Source of the DNA: Oceanipulchritudo coccoides
GTDB lineage: Bacteria > Verrucomicrobiota > Verrucomicrobiia > Opitutales > Oceanipulchritudinaceae
DNA length: 64,000 bases
Assembly (NCBI RefSeq): GCF_010500615.1
Contig: NZ_JAAGNX010000001.1
Coordinates: 1,379,531 to 1,443,530, forward strand
Direction: 5' to 3'
The translations under genes were made by a program, and so were the position numbers. Positions 36,275 through 45,125 of this stretch are shown here, piece by piece (the first letter of the stretch is position 1; the number at the start of each line of letters is the position of its first letter). A model generated the notes under the pieces. That model did not search any database and was not told the DNA's origin. It saw only the letters and a list, made by a program, of their open reading frames with translations.

Positions 36275-39200
36275 ATGAAACTACTTCCCCTGACCTTATT
36301 ATTAATCTCCTCTTTCGCCGCCATTTCCGGTTTTGCGGGGGAACGACCAAACATTCTGTTCATTGCAGTTGATGACTTACGCTTGCAATCGACTGTCTAT
36401 GGACAGAACCAGATGAAGACGCCCGGACTGAGCCGCCTTGCGGATGAATCGGTCGTATTCTCGCGCGCGTATTGCAGCGTCCCCGTCTGTGGGGCATCAA
36501 GAGCCAGCTTGATGACAGGCGTTCGCCCGACTGCAGATCGGTTTTTCAATTACTATACGCGCAAGGATAGGGATTTACCCGAAGTACCGAGCGTCGCCAA
36601 ATGGTTCAAGGACCATGGGTACACGACAATCTCCAATGGGAAAATCTATCACCATACGGATGACGACCTTGTCGCATGGTCTGAGCGTCCATGGGGCCCG
36701 CCGAGCAAAGGGATTGGATGGCAGGGCTACCTCACGGAAGAATCCAAGACAATGATCCTTGCCAACCAAACTGCTGAAAACCCGAACCAGATCATTGGTC
36801 CCGCCACGGAGAATGCGGATGTCGATGACAACATGTACCCAGACGGAATGTTGGCCGACAAGGCAATCGAGGATCTAAAGCGTTTTGCAAAATCTGGTGA
36901 GCCGTTTTTTCTTGGAGTAGGATTCTGGAAACCACATCTGCCCTTCAATGCACCGAAGAAGTATTGGGATTTATACAATCCCGAGGATATTGAACTCGCC
37001 GATAATCCCTACCAACCCAAGGACTCACCTGATGCGGCAATGCATCGCTTTGGTGAGCTTCGTGACATGTATGGCGATATCCCGCAGGACGGTCCGATTT
37101 CTGATGAGTTGGCCCGCCGACTTATTCACGGATACTTTGCAGCTGTTTCATACTCTGATGCCCAAATCAACAAGCTGCTTGATACGCTTGAAGAGACCGG
37201 CCTGGCGGAAAACACGATTGTTGTCCTCTGGGGAGATCACGGCTATCATCTGGGTGAACACGGTCTCTGGTGCAAACATGCCAATTTTGACCGCACGATG
37301 AACGCTCCGCTGATTGTCAAGGCGCCGGGTATCAAAGGCGGCGTTAAAACTTCCGCCATTACCGAGTTTATTGATATCTATCCGACCTTGTGCGAATTGG
37401 CGGATCTGCCCATTCCGGGACATCTGGATGGAAAGAGCTTTGTTTCCGAACTCAGGGAACCGGACAACCAATTCAAGGAGTATGCTTACAGCCGGTACCA
37501 TTGGGGTGAATCCATTATTAGTGATCAACACATCTATACTGAGTGGATCAACCAATCCGGTGAACTTTATGGACGAATGTTGTACGACCATGAAAACGAT
37601 CCTGCCGAAAACTTGAATGTTTCTGAATCGCCGGAATATGCCGGTGTAGTGGAGGCAATGAAGAGCCAATTGGAGGATGTACGCCAGTCCATCGCAAAAA
37701 AGGATTTCAACGTATCGGGTTCCATTAAGAAAACCTATGCGGATTACTTCCCAGTCGGAACAGCGATCAGTTATCGCGAAGTAATGGAAGCTGATCCTGA
37801 GAGACTTTCATTGATCAAAAATAACTTTTCCATCCTGACAGCGGAAAATTGCTTCAAATGGGACGCCATCCATCCGGAAGAGGACCGGTATGATTTTGTT
37901 CAGGCTGATAAAGTGGCTGAATTTGCGCGCGCAAACGGGTACAAGCTCTGGGGACACGTCCTCGTCTGGCATCACCAGACTCCCGAATGGATATTCAAGG
38001 ATGGCGACTCCACAGCCTCCCGGGAATTGGTACTGAAGCGAATGCGGGAGCATATCCACACCGTGATGAATCGCTACAAGGATGTAATTTATGGTTGGGA
38101 TGTCGTGAACGAGGCTATTTCTGATGAGGAGGATGTTTTCCTTTATCCATCAAAGTGGCTGGAGATTGTTGGAGAAGACTTCATTGAGAAGGCCTTTCTG
38201 TACGCAATGGAAGCAGGAACAGGCGCCTTGCTGAGCTACAACGATTATTCATTGCCTGATCCACCAAAGCGGAAAAAACTTGTCCGCTTGATTTCGGGTC
38301 TTCTGGAAAAGGGTATTCAGGTAGATACAGTCGGCTTCCAGTCGCATTACAACCTGTACTATCCAGAGCTTGAAGAATTGGCGAAGAGCATTAAGGCCGT
38401 CAGTAATATGGGCTTGAAGGTATCGGTCTCCGAAATCGACATGAGTGTATTCGACATGGGGGACAAGTCCGACCGCTATTCCGGGGGATTGCCAGGAGAG
38501 CTCGAAATCTACCAGGGGATTAAATATGCCAACTTAATGAGTCTCTACCAGGAATATGCGGGTGATTTAGAACGCGTGACTTTTTGGGGGATTTACGATG
38601 CCGACAATTGGAGAAATTACTGGCCAGTCGATCGCAGGACTGACTACGCAGGCTTAATAAACAGGGAAGGGCGGGCCAAATCAGCTTACTCAGCGGTCAT
38701 CAACCCTTCGGCCTACTTGGAGGAGCATTCCGCCATTGAGGAACCTGTATCACCCCACTTGCTGGAAGAGCAAGCGTCAACGAATGTCATCCGCCCGGAT
38801 CTATTCTTTTATCTGGCTGATGATCAGAATTACTGGGATTACGGTTTCGCGGGTAATGACAAAGTCAGTACACCGAATGTGGACAAGCTGGTTAACGAGA
38901 GCCTTCTGTTTACGCGGGCATACACCAGCATGGCCATCTGTTCACCGAGTCGAAACAGCCTGTATACCGGACTCTACCCACTCAGGAACGGTTGCTACAT
39001 GAATCACATTCGCTCGCGGAATGACATCCGCAGCGTTGCCCAGTATCTCAAGGACCTTGGATACACGGTGATTCTGGCTGGGAAAAGCCATGTCAATCCG
39101 AATTCAGTATTTGACTGGTCGCATCATTGGCCGACTGTCCCCGTCAGGGGAGAAAAGGGTGGACGATTACCATTGGAAAAGGTTGAGGAGTTTCTTCGAA

Positions 39201-40132
39201 CAAAGGAAGGTCCAGCCTGTGTTTTCTTCGCCTCTGAGTTTCCCCATGGCCCATATCCGGACATGCCAGCCCTTGATGAGTCAGAATTCAGTCCGAAGCC
39301 ATATCAATCCAACAACTTCAGAGCCCGTAAACGGACTGCCGGTTACTATGAAAACATCCGGAAAGATGACCAGCAGCTTGGCCAGCTTGTGGAAATGCTC
39401 AAGGGAACGGGCAATTGGGAGAACGATGTTTTCTTTTACGCCTCTGATCATGGAATAGATGGAAAGTACACAACTTTTGACCGTGGCCTTCGCGTTCCCT
39501 TGATAATGAGATGGAAAGGCCAGGCATCACCAGGGGGCGAGATCGACGCCCTCGTTCATTTCGTGGATATTGTTCCCACAATGGTAGAGATTGCAGGCGG
39601 GGAGGCAAATGAGAGCCTCGACGGAACAAGTATTTTGCCCTTGGTGAAAGGGGATGCGGATGCAATCCATGAAGCGGTCTACGGACTTCAGACCTACCAG
39701 AATATTCAGGATACACGGGTTTTTCCGGGCCGCAGTATTACAACTGGCAGATATAAGTTATCCATTAATTTCAACGCCGTTGAGGCCCTTGAGAAAAACT
39801 ATGGTGACAATACCGTCGTCAATGAATTTCTCCAACTGGGTGCGCAAAAGGACCACTGGCGGCGGTTTATTGAGCTGTACGATCTTTCAGCCGATCCCTT
39901 CGAGCAAGACAACCTCGGTAAAAAGCCTGAATTCAAGGAACTCAGGCAACAGTTGATGGTTCAGTTATTGCAATGGATGGGGGAGCAGGGCGATTTCATC
40001 GAACTTGGCAAGCCCCTTCCCTTGCTGAAACCCACCCTTCACCCATTGGACAAGACAACCCGGTTCAAGAATGTCCCGGGTCATCTTGAAGGAAGGTTGA
40101 AACCATCCGACTACATGCAGGACCATTATTGA
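36275..40132 (+). CDS. Trimodular secreted enzyme: S1 sulfatase-GH10 xylanase-S1 sulfatase
   Basis: One 1285-residue chain with three catalytic domains and a signal peptide (LTLLLISSFAAISGFAG). Domain 1 (about 25-480) is an S1 sulfatase with FIAVDDLRLQ, formylglycine motif CGASR (Cys72), GDHGYHLGEHGLW and KPHLPFNAPKKYWDLY. It closely resembles the sulfatase at 40181. Domain 2 (about 486-810) is a canonical GH10 endo-beta-1,4-xylanase with acid/base Glu613 in WDVVNEA and nucleophile Glu720 in VSEIDMSV, 107 residues apart as usual for GH10. Domain 3 (about 838-1285) is a second S1 sulfatase with FYLADDQNYWDYG and CSPSR (Cys889), from a different subgroup. All three sets of catalytic residues are present, and linkers are short. 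The frame is uninterrupted over 3.9 kb. It probably desulfates and cuts the same chain from two sides; the substrate is inferred. Confidence 0.93.
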   Translation: MKLLPLTLLLISSFAAISGFAGERPNILFIAVDDLRLQSTVYGQNQMKTPGLSRLADESVVFSRAYCSVPVCGASRASLMTGVRPTADRFFNYYTRKDRDLPEVPSVAKWFKDHGYTTISNGKIYHHTDDDLVAWSERPWGPPSKGIGWQGYLTEESKTMILANQTAENPNQIIGPATENADVDDNMYPDGMLADKAIEDLKRFAKSGEPFFLGVGFWKPHLPFNAPKKYWDLYNPEDIELADNPYQPKDSPDAAMHRFGELRDMYGDIPQDGPISDELARRLIHGYFAAVSYSDAQINKLLDTLEETGLAENTIVVLWGDHGYHLGEHGLWCKHANFDRTMNAPLIVKAPGIKGGVKTSAITEFIDIYPTLCELADLPIPGHLDGKSFVSELREPDNQFKEYAYSRYHWGESIISDQHIYTEWINQSGELYGRMLYDHENDPAENLNVSESPEYAGVVEAMKSQLEDVRQSIAKKDFNVSGSIKKTYADYFPVGTAISYREVMEADPERLSLIKNNFSILTAENCFKWDAIHPEEDRYDFVQADKVAEFARANGYKLWGHVLVWHHQTPEWIFKDGDSTASRELVLKRMREHIHTVMNRYKDVIYGWDVVNEAISDEEDVFLYPSKWLEIVGEDFIEKAFLYAMEAGTGALLSYNDYSLPDPPKRKKLVRLISGLLEKGIQVDTVGFQSHYNLYYPELEELAKSIKAVSNMGLKVSVSEIDMSVFDMGDKSDRYSGGLPGELEIYQGIKYANLMSLYQEYAGDLERVTFWGIYDADNWRNYWPVDRRTDYAGLINREGRAKSAYSAVINPSAYLEEHSAIEEPVSPHLLEEQASTNVIRPDLFFYLADDQNYWDYGFAGNDKVSTPNVDKLVNESLLFTRAYTSMAICSPSRNSLYTGLYPLRNGCYMNHIRSRNDIRSVAQYLKDLGYTVILAGKSHVNPNSVFDWSHHWPTVPVRGEKGGRLPLEKVEEFLRTKEGPACVFFASEFPHGPYPDMPALDESEFSPKPYQSNNFRARKRTAGYYENIRKDDQQLGQLVEMLKGTGNWENDVFFYASDHGIDGKYTTFDRGLRVPLIMRWKGQASPGGEIDALVHFVDIVPTMVEIAGGEANESLDGTSILPLVKGDADAIHEAVYGLQTYQNIQDTRVFPGRSITTGRYKLSINFNAVEALEKNYGDNTVVNEFLQLGAQKDHWRRFIELYDLSADPFEQDNLGKKPEFKELRQQLMVQLLQWMGEQGDFIELGKPLPLLKPTLHPLDKTTRFKNVPGHLEGRLKPSDYMQDHY

Positions 40133-40180
40133 TCCAGCAGTTTCACATTTTCCGACTTTAATATCTCAAAAAACCAAGCC

Positions 40181-41899
40181 ATGCACTTATCTAAAATTTC
40201 ATTCCCATTTTTTGCTGGAGCACTGATGCTGTTGCATGTCGGACTCTGCGCTGAAACATCTGAACATCCAAATATTCTGTTCATCGCAGTCGATGATCTC
40301 CGTCCTGAACTTGGAGCTTACGGAGTTGAGGAAGTCATCAGCCCGAACATTGACCGTCTGGCCAGCCAGGGAACCTTGTTTTCCCAAGCCTACTGTCAAG
40401 TGCCAGTCTGTGGAGCCTCCAGAGCCAGCCTGATGACAGGCCTTTATCCGACCCCGGATCGTTTTGTCACTTACCATTCAAGGGCTGACGAGGATGCTCC
40501 TGGCATTGTCGACCTTCCGGGTTGGCTCAAGAAGTATGGATACCAGACAATATCCCACGGGAAGATTTATCATAACCGGGATGATAACAAACCCTCATGG
40601 GACGAAATTGACCGTACGAAGAATTTCAGGGTATACCTGCTCCCCGAAAACGCCAACCTGCCCAATGGAAAGCAGCCGGCATACGAGTCAGCGGATGTCC
40701 CGGATAATGCGTATCCCACAGGACAAATGACGGTCAGGATTATCGATGACCTCCGACAGGCCAAAAAGGACGGAACTCCTTTTTTTATCGCGGCAGGATA
40801 CACAAAGCCACATTTGCCCTTCAATGCACCCAAGAAGTATTGGGATCTCTATGATCACGAAAGCATTGAACTGGCTGATAATCCCTTCGCTCCAAAGGGA
40901 GCTCCACGGCAGGCAATCCATCAATGGCAGGAGCTGCGGAACGGGTATGGGGGAATTCCGAAGTCCGGTCCCTTGCCAGATGAATTGGCCCGGACCTTAA
41001 TCCATGGCTATCGGGCAGCCGTCTCTTATACTGATGCGATGATTGGCCAGGTTCTGGCTGAACTGGACCGGCTCGAAATGAGAGAAAATACTATTGTGAT
41101 TCTGTGGGGAGACCACGGTTGGCAATTGGGTGAGCATTCCCTCTGGTGCAAGCACGCCTTGTTTGATACCTCCCTGAATGCTCCGCTCATTATCAGCGCG
41201 CCCGGAATGAAAGAAGAACAGCGGACAAGCTCCCTTGTCGAATTTGTGGATATCTTCCCGACCCTTTGTGAACTTGCCGGACTGAAAATGCCGGGACACC
41301 TCCAAGGGACGAGCCTAGTGCCGCTCCTGAAAAATGATGAGCTTGTGCTGAAGAGAGCCGCTTTTTCCAGGTACCACGGTGGGGAGGCTGTCCGCACAGA
41401 AAGATTTCTTTACGCGGAATGGAGCGGAGGGGCCAGAATGCTGTATGACCAATCAATTGATCCGGACCAAAACATCAACGTGGCCGAGAATTCCGAATAC
41501 AAGGAGGTAGTGGCCAAGTTGTCCGCAGTGCTCAAGGCTCACCGTACAGAGGTTAAAAACTCAGACCCACTTCTGGAAATCAGTGCGAAGGAGAAGGGCT
41601 CCGTCAATCAAGCACCAAAATGGAAGCGGGGCACTTTCAAGCTAAAGGATGCAACCGTTGGTGAGGATTATGTCTCCTATGTGAATTGGGCGGCTACCGA
41701 TAAGGAAGAGGATGCCTTGGAGTATGCCTTGCTCTCCGGACCAGACTGGCTGTCGATGACAAACTCAAAATACGGCAAAGTGGAAGGGACTCCTTCGGCA
41801 GAAGATTTGGGCACAAATGAGTTTGTTGTCAGTGTCTCTGATGGTCAAAATTCGCCTGTGACGGCAAATCTCAAAATTGCCGTCATTCCAGCGAACTAA
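40181..41899 (+). CDS. Secreted S1 sulfatase with C-terminal Ig-like domain
   Basis: Sulfate-ester hydrolase of 572 residues. The signal peptide ends near HVGLCA. The sulfatase domain (about 28-455) has FIAVDDLRPELGAYG, formylglycine motif CGASRASLMTG with Cys77, KPHLPFNAPKKYWDLYDHE and WGDHGWQLGEHSLW. It is strikingly similar to the first domain of the upstream trimodular protein, indicating duplication and domain transfer within the locus. The last 95 residues (about 476-570, APKWKRGTFKLKDATVGED to LKIAVIPAN) look like a cadherin/He_PIG-type Ig fold, possibly for adhesion. It is the last gene of the main plus-strand run. The next gene is a regulator on the opposite strand, converging with a 30-base gap. 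Confidence 0.92.
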   Translation: MHLSKISFPFFAGALMLLHVGLCAETSEHPNILFIAVDDLRPELGAYGVEEVISPNIDRLASQGTLFSQAYCQVPVCGASRASLMTGLYPTPDRFVTYHSRADEDAPGIVDLPGWLKKYGYQTISHGKIYHNRDDNKPSWDEIDRTKNFRVYLLPENANLPNGKQPAYESADVPDNAYPTGQMTVRIIDDLRQAKKDGTPFFIAAGYTKPHLPFNAPKKYWDLYDHESIELADNPFAPKGAPRQAIHQWQELRNGYGGIPKSGPLPDELARTLIHGYRAAVSYTDAMIGQVLAELDRLEMRENTIVILWGDHGWQLGEHSLWCKHALFDTSLNAPLIISAPGMKEEQRTSSLVEFVDIFPTLCELAGLKMPGHLQGTSLVPLLKNDELVLKRAAFSRYHGGEAVRTERFLYAEWSGGARMLYDQSIDPDQNINVAENSEYKEVVAKLSAVLKAHRTEVKNSDPLLEISAKEKGSVNQAPKWKRGTFKLKDATVGEDYVSYVNWAATDKEEDALEYALLSGPDWLSMTNSKYGKVEGTPSAEDLGTNEFVVSVSDGQNSPVTANLKIAVIPAN

Positions 41900-41929
41900 G
41901 CTCATCGTTCAAAATGAGAGGGTAGGGAT

Positions 41930-43084
41930 TCATATCAAGTATTCTGCTCTCTTAAGCTGACGGTACTTTCCTGGAGTTGTCCCGTAGGCTGCCTTGAAAT
42001 TATTTATCAGGGAATTCACCGAGTAGTAACCACAGTTTTCGGCTATTTCATCCAAGCTGGCATTGGTAGTGCCTAGTAAATGTGCAACAGCTTGAATCCG
42101 CTGCTGGCGAATTTCCTCGCCGGGTGAACGTGTATAACTTTTCGCAAAAGCTTTCTGTAATCCTTGCTGGCTAACGCCAACAGCATTTGCCACATCAATG
42201 GCTTGTATCCCCATGTAAAAGTTTTTATGAATCCAGTGCAGGGCCTTTGCTACAACCGCATTGTTAACCGCGTAACAATCGGTACTACCACGAGTGACAA
42301 CACCTTTGGGAGGGTGCCGATGGACCAGGATGTCTTTCGGGCAATTCTCCCCTCTGAAAACAGATTGAAGAAGTTCCCCTGCTGCCATCCCAAGGCCTTC
42401 CTGGTCGCTGTCGATACTGCTGAGGCCAATTGTCAGACCGCTGTTGATCAGGTCGTCGTTATCAACACCCAGAACGGCAATATTCTCAGGAACTTTCAGC
42501 TCCTGCTGCAAGCACAGGGAAATCATCTCGGATGCCATGGTATCTTCGTAAGCAAAAAGCCCCACGGACGTTTCCTTTAGTCGCTTTCCCTCCCGTTCCA
42601 CAACTTGACTTAATTTTTCAATGATATCGGGCTTAACTGTCCTTGAGGATCCCAGCATGGTGACTTTTCCTCCTTCACTCTCCATGAACTCCCTTAAGCC
42701 TTCAAAGCGCTCCCTGAACATGGTTTTTCCTCCATGATCAAAGGTGAAAACTTCCCTGTAGCCGTGATCCCGGAAATGTTCTGCCGCTAATCGACCGATT
42801 TGTCGGTTATCGGTCACGACTCGCGGAACCGGTCGCTTGTAACTGTGTAATCCGAGATCGACCAAGGGGATATTGTTCTTCCAAAAATAATCCAGAGTAT
42901 CCCTGCATTCGAGGAGAGCAATGCACCCGTCACCCTGCCAGTCCTTCAAAAACCCTTCGTTGGCAACCATGTCCTTGGGGCAATTCAGCTGCCAGCCATA
43001 TTTCCGCGCGATCATGGCAACACCACGATGAATCCGGTAGTCATACCATTCCAACAGGAGCAGGATATGTTTGGTTTTCAGCAC
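41930..43084 (-). CDS. XylR-like transcriptional regulator (LacI-type sensor + AraC-type DNA-binding domain)
   Basis: The 384-residue product combines an N-terminal sugar-binding domain (HILLLLEWYDYRIHRGVAMI, then VVTDNRQIGRLAAEHFRDHG) with a C-terminal AraC helix-turn-helix pair (about residues 285-380). The latter includes AIDVANAVGVSQQGLQKAFAK and ENCGYYSVNSLINNFKAAYG. This domain order is that of xylose-responsive XylR. It is transcribed away from the PEP-CTERM gene, and a 15-base palindrome lies in the shared 190-base gap. It is inferred to sense xylose or a related pentose and activate parts of the locus, acting beside the LacI-type regulator. Confidence 0.92.
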   Translation of the reverse strand: MLKTKHILLLLEWYDYRIHRGVAMIARKYGWQLNCPKDMVANEGFLKDWQGDGCIALLECRDTLDYFWKNNIPLVDLGLHSYKRPVPRVVTDNRQIGRLAAEHFRDHGYREVFTFDHGGKTMFRERFEGLREFMESEGGKVTMLGSSRTVKPDIIEKLSQVVEREGKRLKETSVGLFAYEDTMASEMISLCLQQELKVPENIAVLGVDNDDLINSGLTIGLSSIDSDQEGLGMAAGELLQSVFRGENCPKDILVHRHPPKGVVTRGSTDCYAVNNAVVAKALHWIHKNFYMGIQAIDVANAVGVSQQGLQKAFAKSYTRSPGEEIRQQRIQAVAHLLGTTNASLDEIAENCGYYSVNSLINNFKAAYGTTPGKYRQLKRAEYLI

Positions 43085-43121
43085 GGCAGTCAGCCAGTTT
43101 CAAAATTTAGGATTTAGATGT

Positions 43122-43136
43122 CAATACTGTGTATTG
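43122..43136. promoter_or_regulatory. Palindrome between the XylR-like gene and the PEP-CTERM gene
   Basis: CAATAC (43122-43127), TGT, GTATTG (43131-43136): a perfect 6-base inverted repeat 37 bases upstream of the regulator start. It is a plausible autoregulatory or divergent-promoter operator. The remaining gap up to 43277 contains no other clear element. Confidence 0.45.
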
Positions 43137-43277
43137 TGATCTTCCGGATAAACAAGTAGAATCCGTATGTTCCCCATATGCAAAGTAGTTCCGAATGCCA
43201 TTAGCGGCACTCGCCGGTATTGATCAAAATTTACCATTTTTCCCGACCAACAACTCCCATAACCCCAAAAACTAACA

Positions 43278-44162
43278 ATGACTAAAACTACCATAGGATT
43301 ACTGGCCTTAACCCTCGGGTTTTCAAGCCTCAGCGCACAACTTGTTCTCAGGGATTGGCAGTTCGCTGACGCCAACGGGACGAATTTAAACGTCGCGACC
43401 ACGACAGGCGCAGAGAGCGGCAGTTGGAATTTCGGAGGTCCGCAAACGCAAAACGGGGCTTTGAACTTCGGCTACACATCATTTTTTAAATGGCAGGATG
43501 TTGATGATGCGGCGGGTTCAGGAGCTTTCCGGACATTTGCTTTCTCTAGCGCAATCACCAGTGCCAATTATTCCACTTACACCTTCGAAATTGATTTATC
43601 AAAGTGGGATCTTCGCCAAAACTGGGATCCCAGCAACGCTTCTGCAGCTGCCAAGGGCATCGGCTTCCGCATATTGGAGTCGACCGCTGGGGGTGCGGAT
43701 AATGCGCAAATCGGGTTTGATACGCAGGGGACAAGTGGCTTTCGCGCTTTCAGTCAAGGCACTGGAACTGTATTTTCCCAAGTCAATGGGGGTGATTTTG
43801 ATAATGCCGTAAATCGATTCGAAGCCAACGGCGGCATATTGAGGATTACAGGCGATTTGACCACTGGAGCATGGACCGCTTCAGCCAACGATGGTGACGG
43901 AGGCGCATTCAAGGTCATCACTTCAGGTAGCGGACTGACTGAGATTGCGGCGATTGGCGTGTTTGCTAAGAGTCCCACCATTGGTTCCTGGGGTGGTGCG
44001 GGAGCCGGGCAAACCACGGACCCAACGGTTGGCGGAACAGCAGGCGACTATGTTCTAATTGACAGTATGACTTTAACCGCTGTTCCCGAGCCGGCGACTT
44101 TCGCCCTTTGGGCAGCCTTTGCGACGCTCGGCCTTGTTATGTACCGCCGTCGGCGTCTATGA
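43278..44162 (+). CDS. Secreted PEP-CTERM sorting-domain protein of unknown function
   Basis: The 294-residue product has a signal peptide (LLALTLGFSSLSAQ) and a beta-rich body with no recognised catalytic motif. Its C-terminus is VPEPATFALWAAFATLGLVM followed by YRRRRL, the PEP-CTERM signal processed by an exosortase and linked to exopolysaccharide-producing, biofilm-forming bacteria. It is divergent from the XylR-like regulator, so it may be under its control. A strong terminator follows, making it a single-gene unit. The body begins LVLRDWQFADANGTNLN, a style common in verrucomicrobial PEP-CTERM proteins. A glycan-binding role is possible but unproven. Confidence 0.88.
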   Translation: MTKTTIGLLALTLGFSSLSAQLVLRDWQFADANGTNLNVATTTGAESGSWNFGGPQTQNGALNFGYTSFFKWQDVDDAAGSGAFRTFAFSSAITSANYSTYTFEIDLSKWDLRQNWDPSNASAAAKGIGFRILESTAGGADNAQIGFDTQGTSGFRAFSQGTGTVFSQVNGGDFDNAVNRFEANGGILRITGDLTTGAWTASANDGDGGAFKVITSGSGLTEIAAIGVFAKSPTIGSWGGAGAGQTTDPTVGGTAGDYVLIDSMTLTAVPEPATFALWAAFATLGLVMYRRRRL

Positions 44163-44195
44163 TTTTCTAAGGGGTTTCGAGAAGGGTTATAAAGT

Positions 44196-44227
44196 AAAGC
44201 GCAACTTGAGAAGTTGCGCTTTATTTT
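44196..44227 (+). terminator. Rho-independent terminator after the PEP-CTERM gene
   Basis: Perfect 12-base stem AAAGCGCAACTT (44196-44207) and AAGTTGCGCTTT (44211-44222) with a GAG loop, followed by ATTTTT. It overlaps the earliest possible in-frame start of the next gene, which argues that the esterase starts further downstream. Confidence 0.92.
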
Positions 44228-44264
44228 TAGCGCAATACCATTCACTTTCCAAACTAGGTTCATT

Positions 44265-45113
44265 TTGAAAACAACTCGACACTATCTGTACATTTTATTC
44301 ATCTGCGCCTTTTTTCAGGCATTTTCGCTTGAGAGCAAGGGTTTCACTGCCGATCAAGTCATCGAATACAAGAAGGTTGGAGAAACGAGCCTTAACCTGC
44401 ATGTCTTTTATCCGCATGGGCACAGGAAGGGAGACAAGCGCCCGGCGATTGTATTCTTCTTTGGCGGTGGTTGGAATGGCGGTTCTCCCAGCCAGTTCTA
44501 CGCGCATTGCCAGCACTTGGCCTCCAAGGGCATGGTCGCCATGTCTGCCGAGTACCGCGTAAAGTCCCGAGACAAGACAACCCCGCGCGAGTGCGTGAAG
44601 GATGGTAAATCTGCTGTCAGATGGATCCGGCAACAGGCAAAGGAACTCGGAATTGATCCTGATCGAATCGCCGCAGGGGGTGGATCAGCAGGGGGTCAAG
44701 TCGCCGCCGCTGCCGCCATGGCAAGCGGATTTGAGGAAGAGGGCGAAGATTCAGCTATCAGCGCCCGCCCAGATGCCTTGATTCTTTTCAATCCCGTCTT
44801 CGATAATGGCCCCAATGGCTACGGCTATTATCGGGTTAAGGAATACTGGAAAGAGTTTTCGCCCATTCACAATATAAGCGAAGCCACGCCACCGACTATC
44901 GTTTTTCTCGGCACCGCGGATAAGCTGATCCCGGTAAAAACAGCAAAGAAATACAAGCGCCTGATGGAAGAGAAGGGGCGGCGTTGCGATTTGCACCTTT
45001 ATGAGGGCGAACCCCACGGCTTCTTCAATTATGGAAATCGAGACAACTACTTGAGAACCCTGACAGAGATGGATCGATTCCTTTCTTCTCTGGGATACCT
45101 GATTGAAGAATAA
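44265..45113 (+). CDS. Secreted alpha/beta-hydrolase esterase (acetyl-xylan/feruloyl esterase-like)
   Basis: Predicted to remove acyl groups from the glycan. The start is placed at the TTG at 44265, with a fair AGG ribosome-binding site and a clean signal peptide (YLYILFICAFFQAFS). The frame is open back to 44214, but that start lies inside a terminator stem. The 282-residue product has the oxyanion segment FFFGGGWNGGSPSQF and nucleophile Ser141 in GGGSAGGQ. Asp219 is in GTADKLIP and His251 in EPHGFFN, forming a complete triad. It resembles bifunctional carbohydrate esterases found with xylanases. The GH10 gene follows 12 bases later, so the two are co-transcribed. Confidence 0.87.
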   Translation: MKTTRHYLYILFICAFFQAFSLESKGFTADQVIEYKKVGETSLNLHVFYPHGHRKGDKRPAIVFFFGGGWNGGSPSQFYAHCQHLASKGMVAMSAEYRVKSRDKTTPRECVKDGKSAVRWIRQQAKELGIDPDRIAAGGGSAGGQVAAAAAMASGFEEEGEDSAISARPDALILFNPVFDNGPNGYGYYRVKEYWKEFSPIHNISEATPPTIVFLGTADKLIPVKTAKKYKRLMEEKGRRCDLHLYEGEPHGFFNYGNRDNYLRTLTEMDRFLSSLGYLIEE

Positions 45114-45125
45114 TTTAAATCACTC

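Noticed and set aside
44214-44264. Upstream TTG start for the esterase
   Set aside because: It would place the start codon inside the right arm of the terminator stem and add residues before the signal peptide; the TTG at 44265 fits better.
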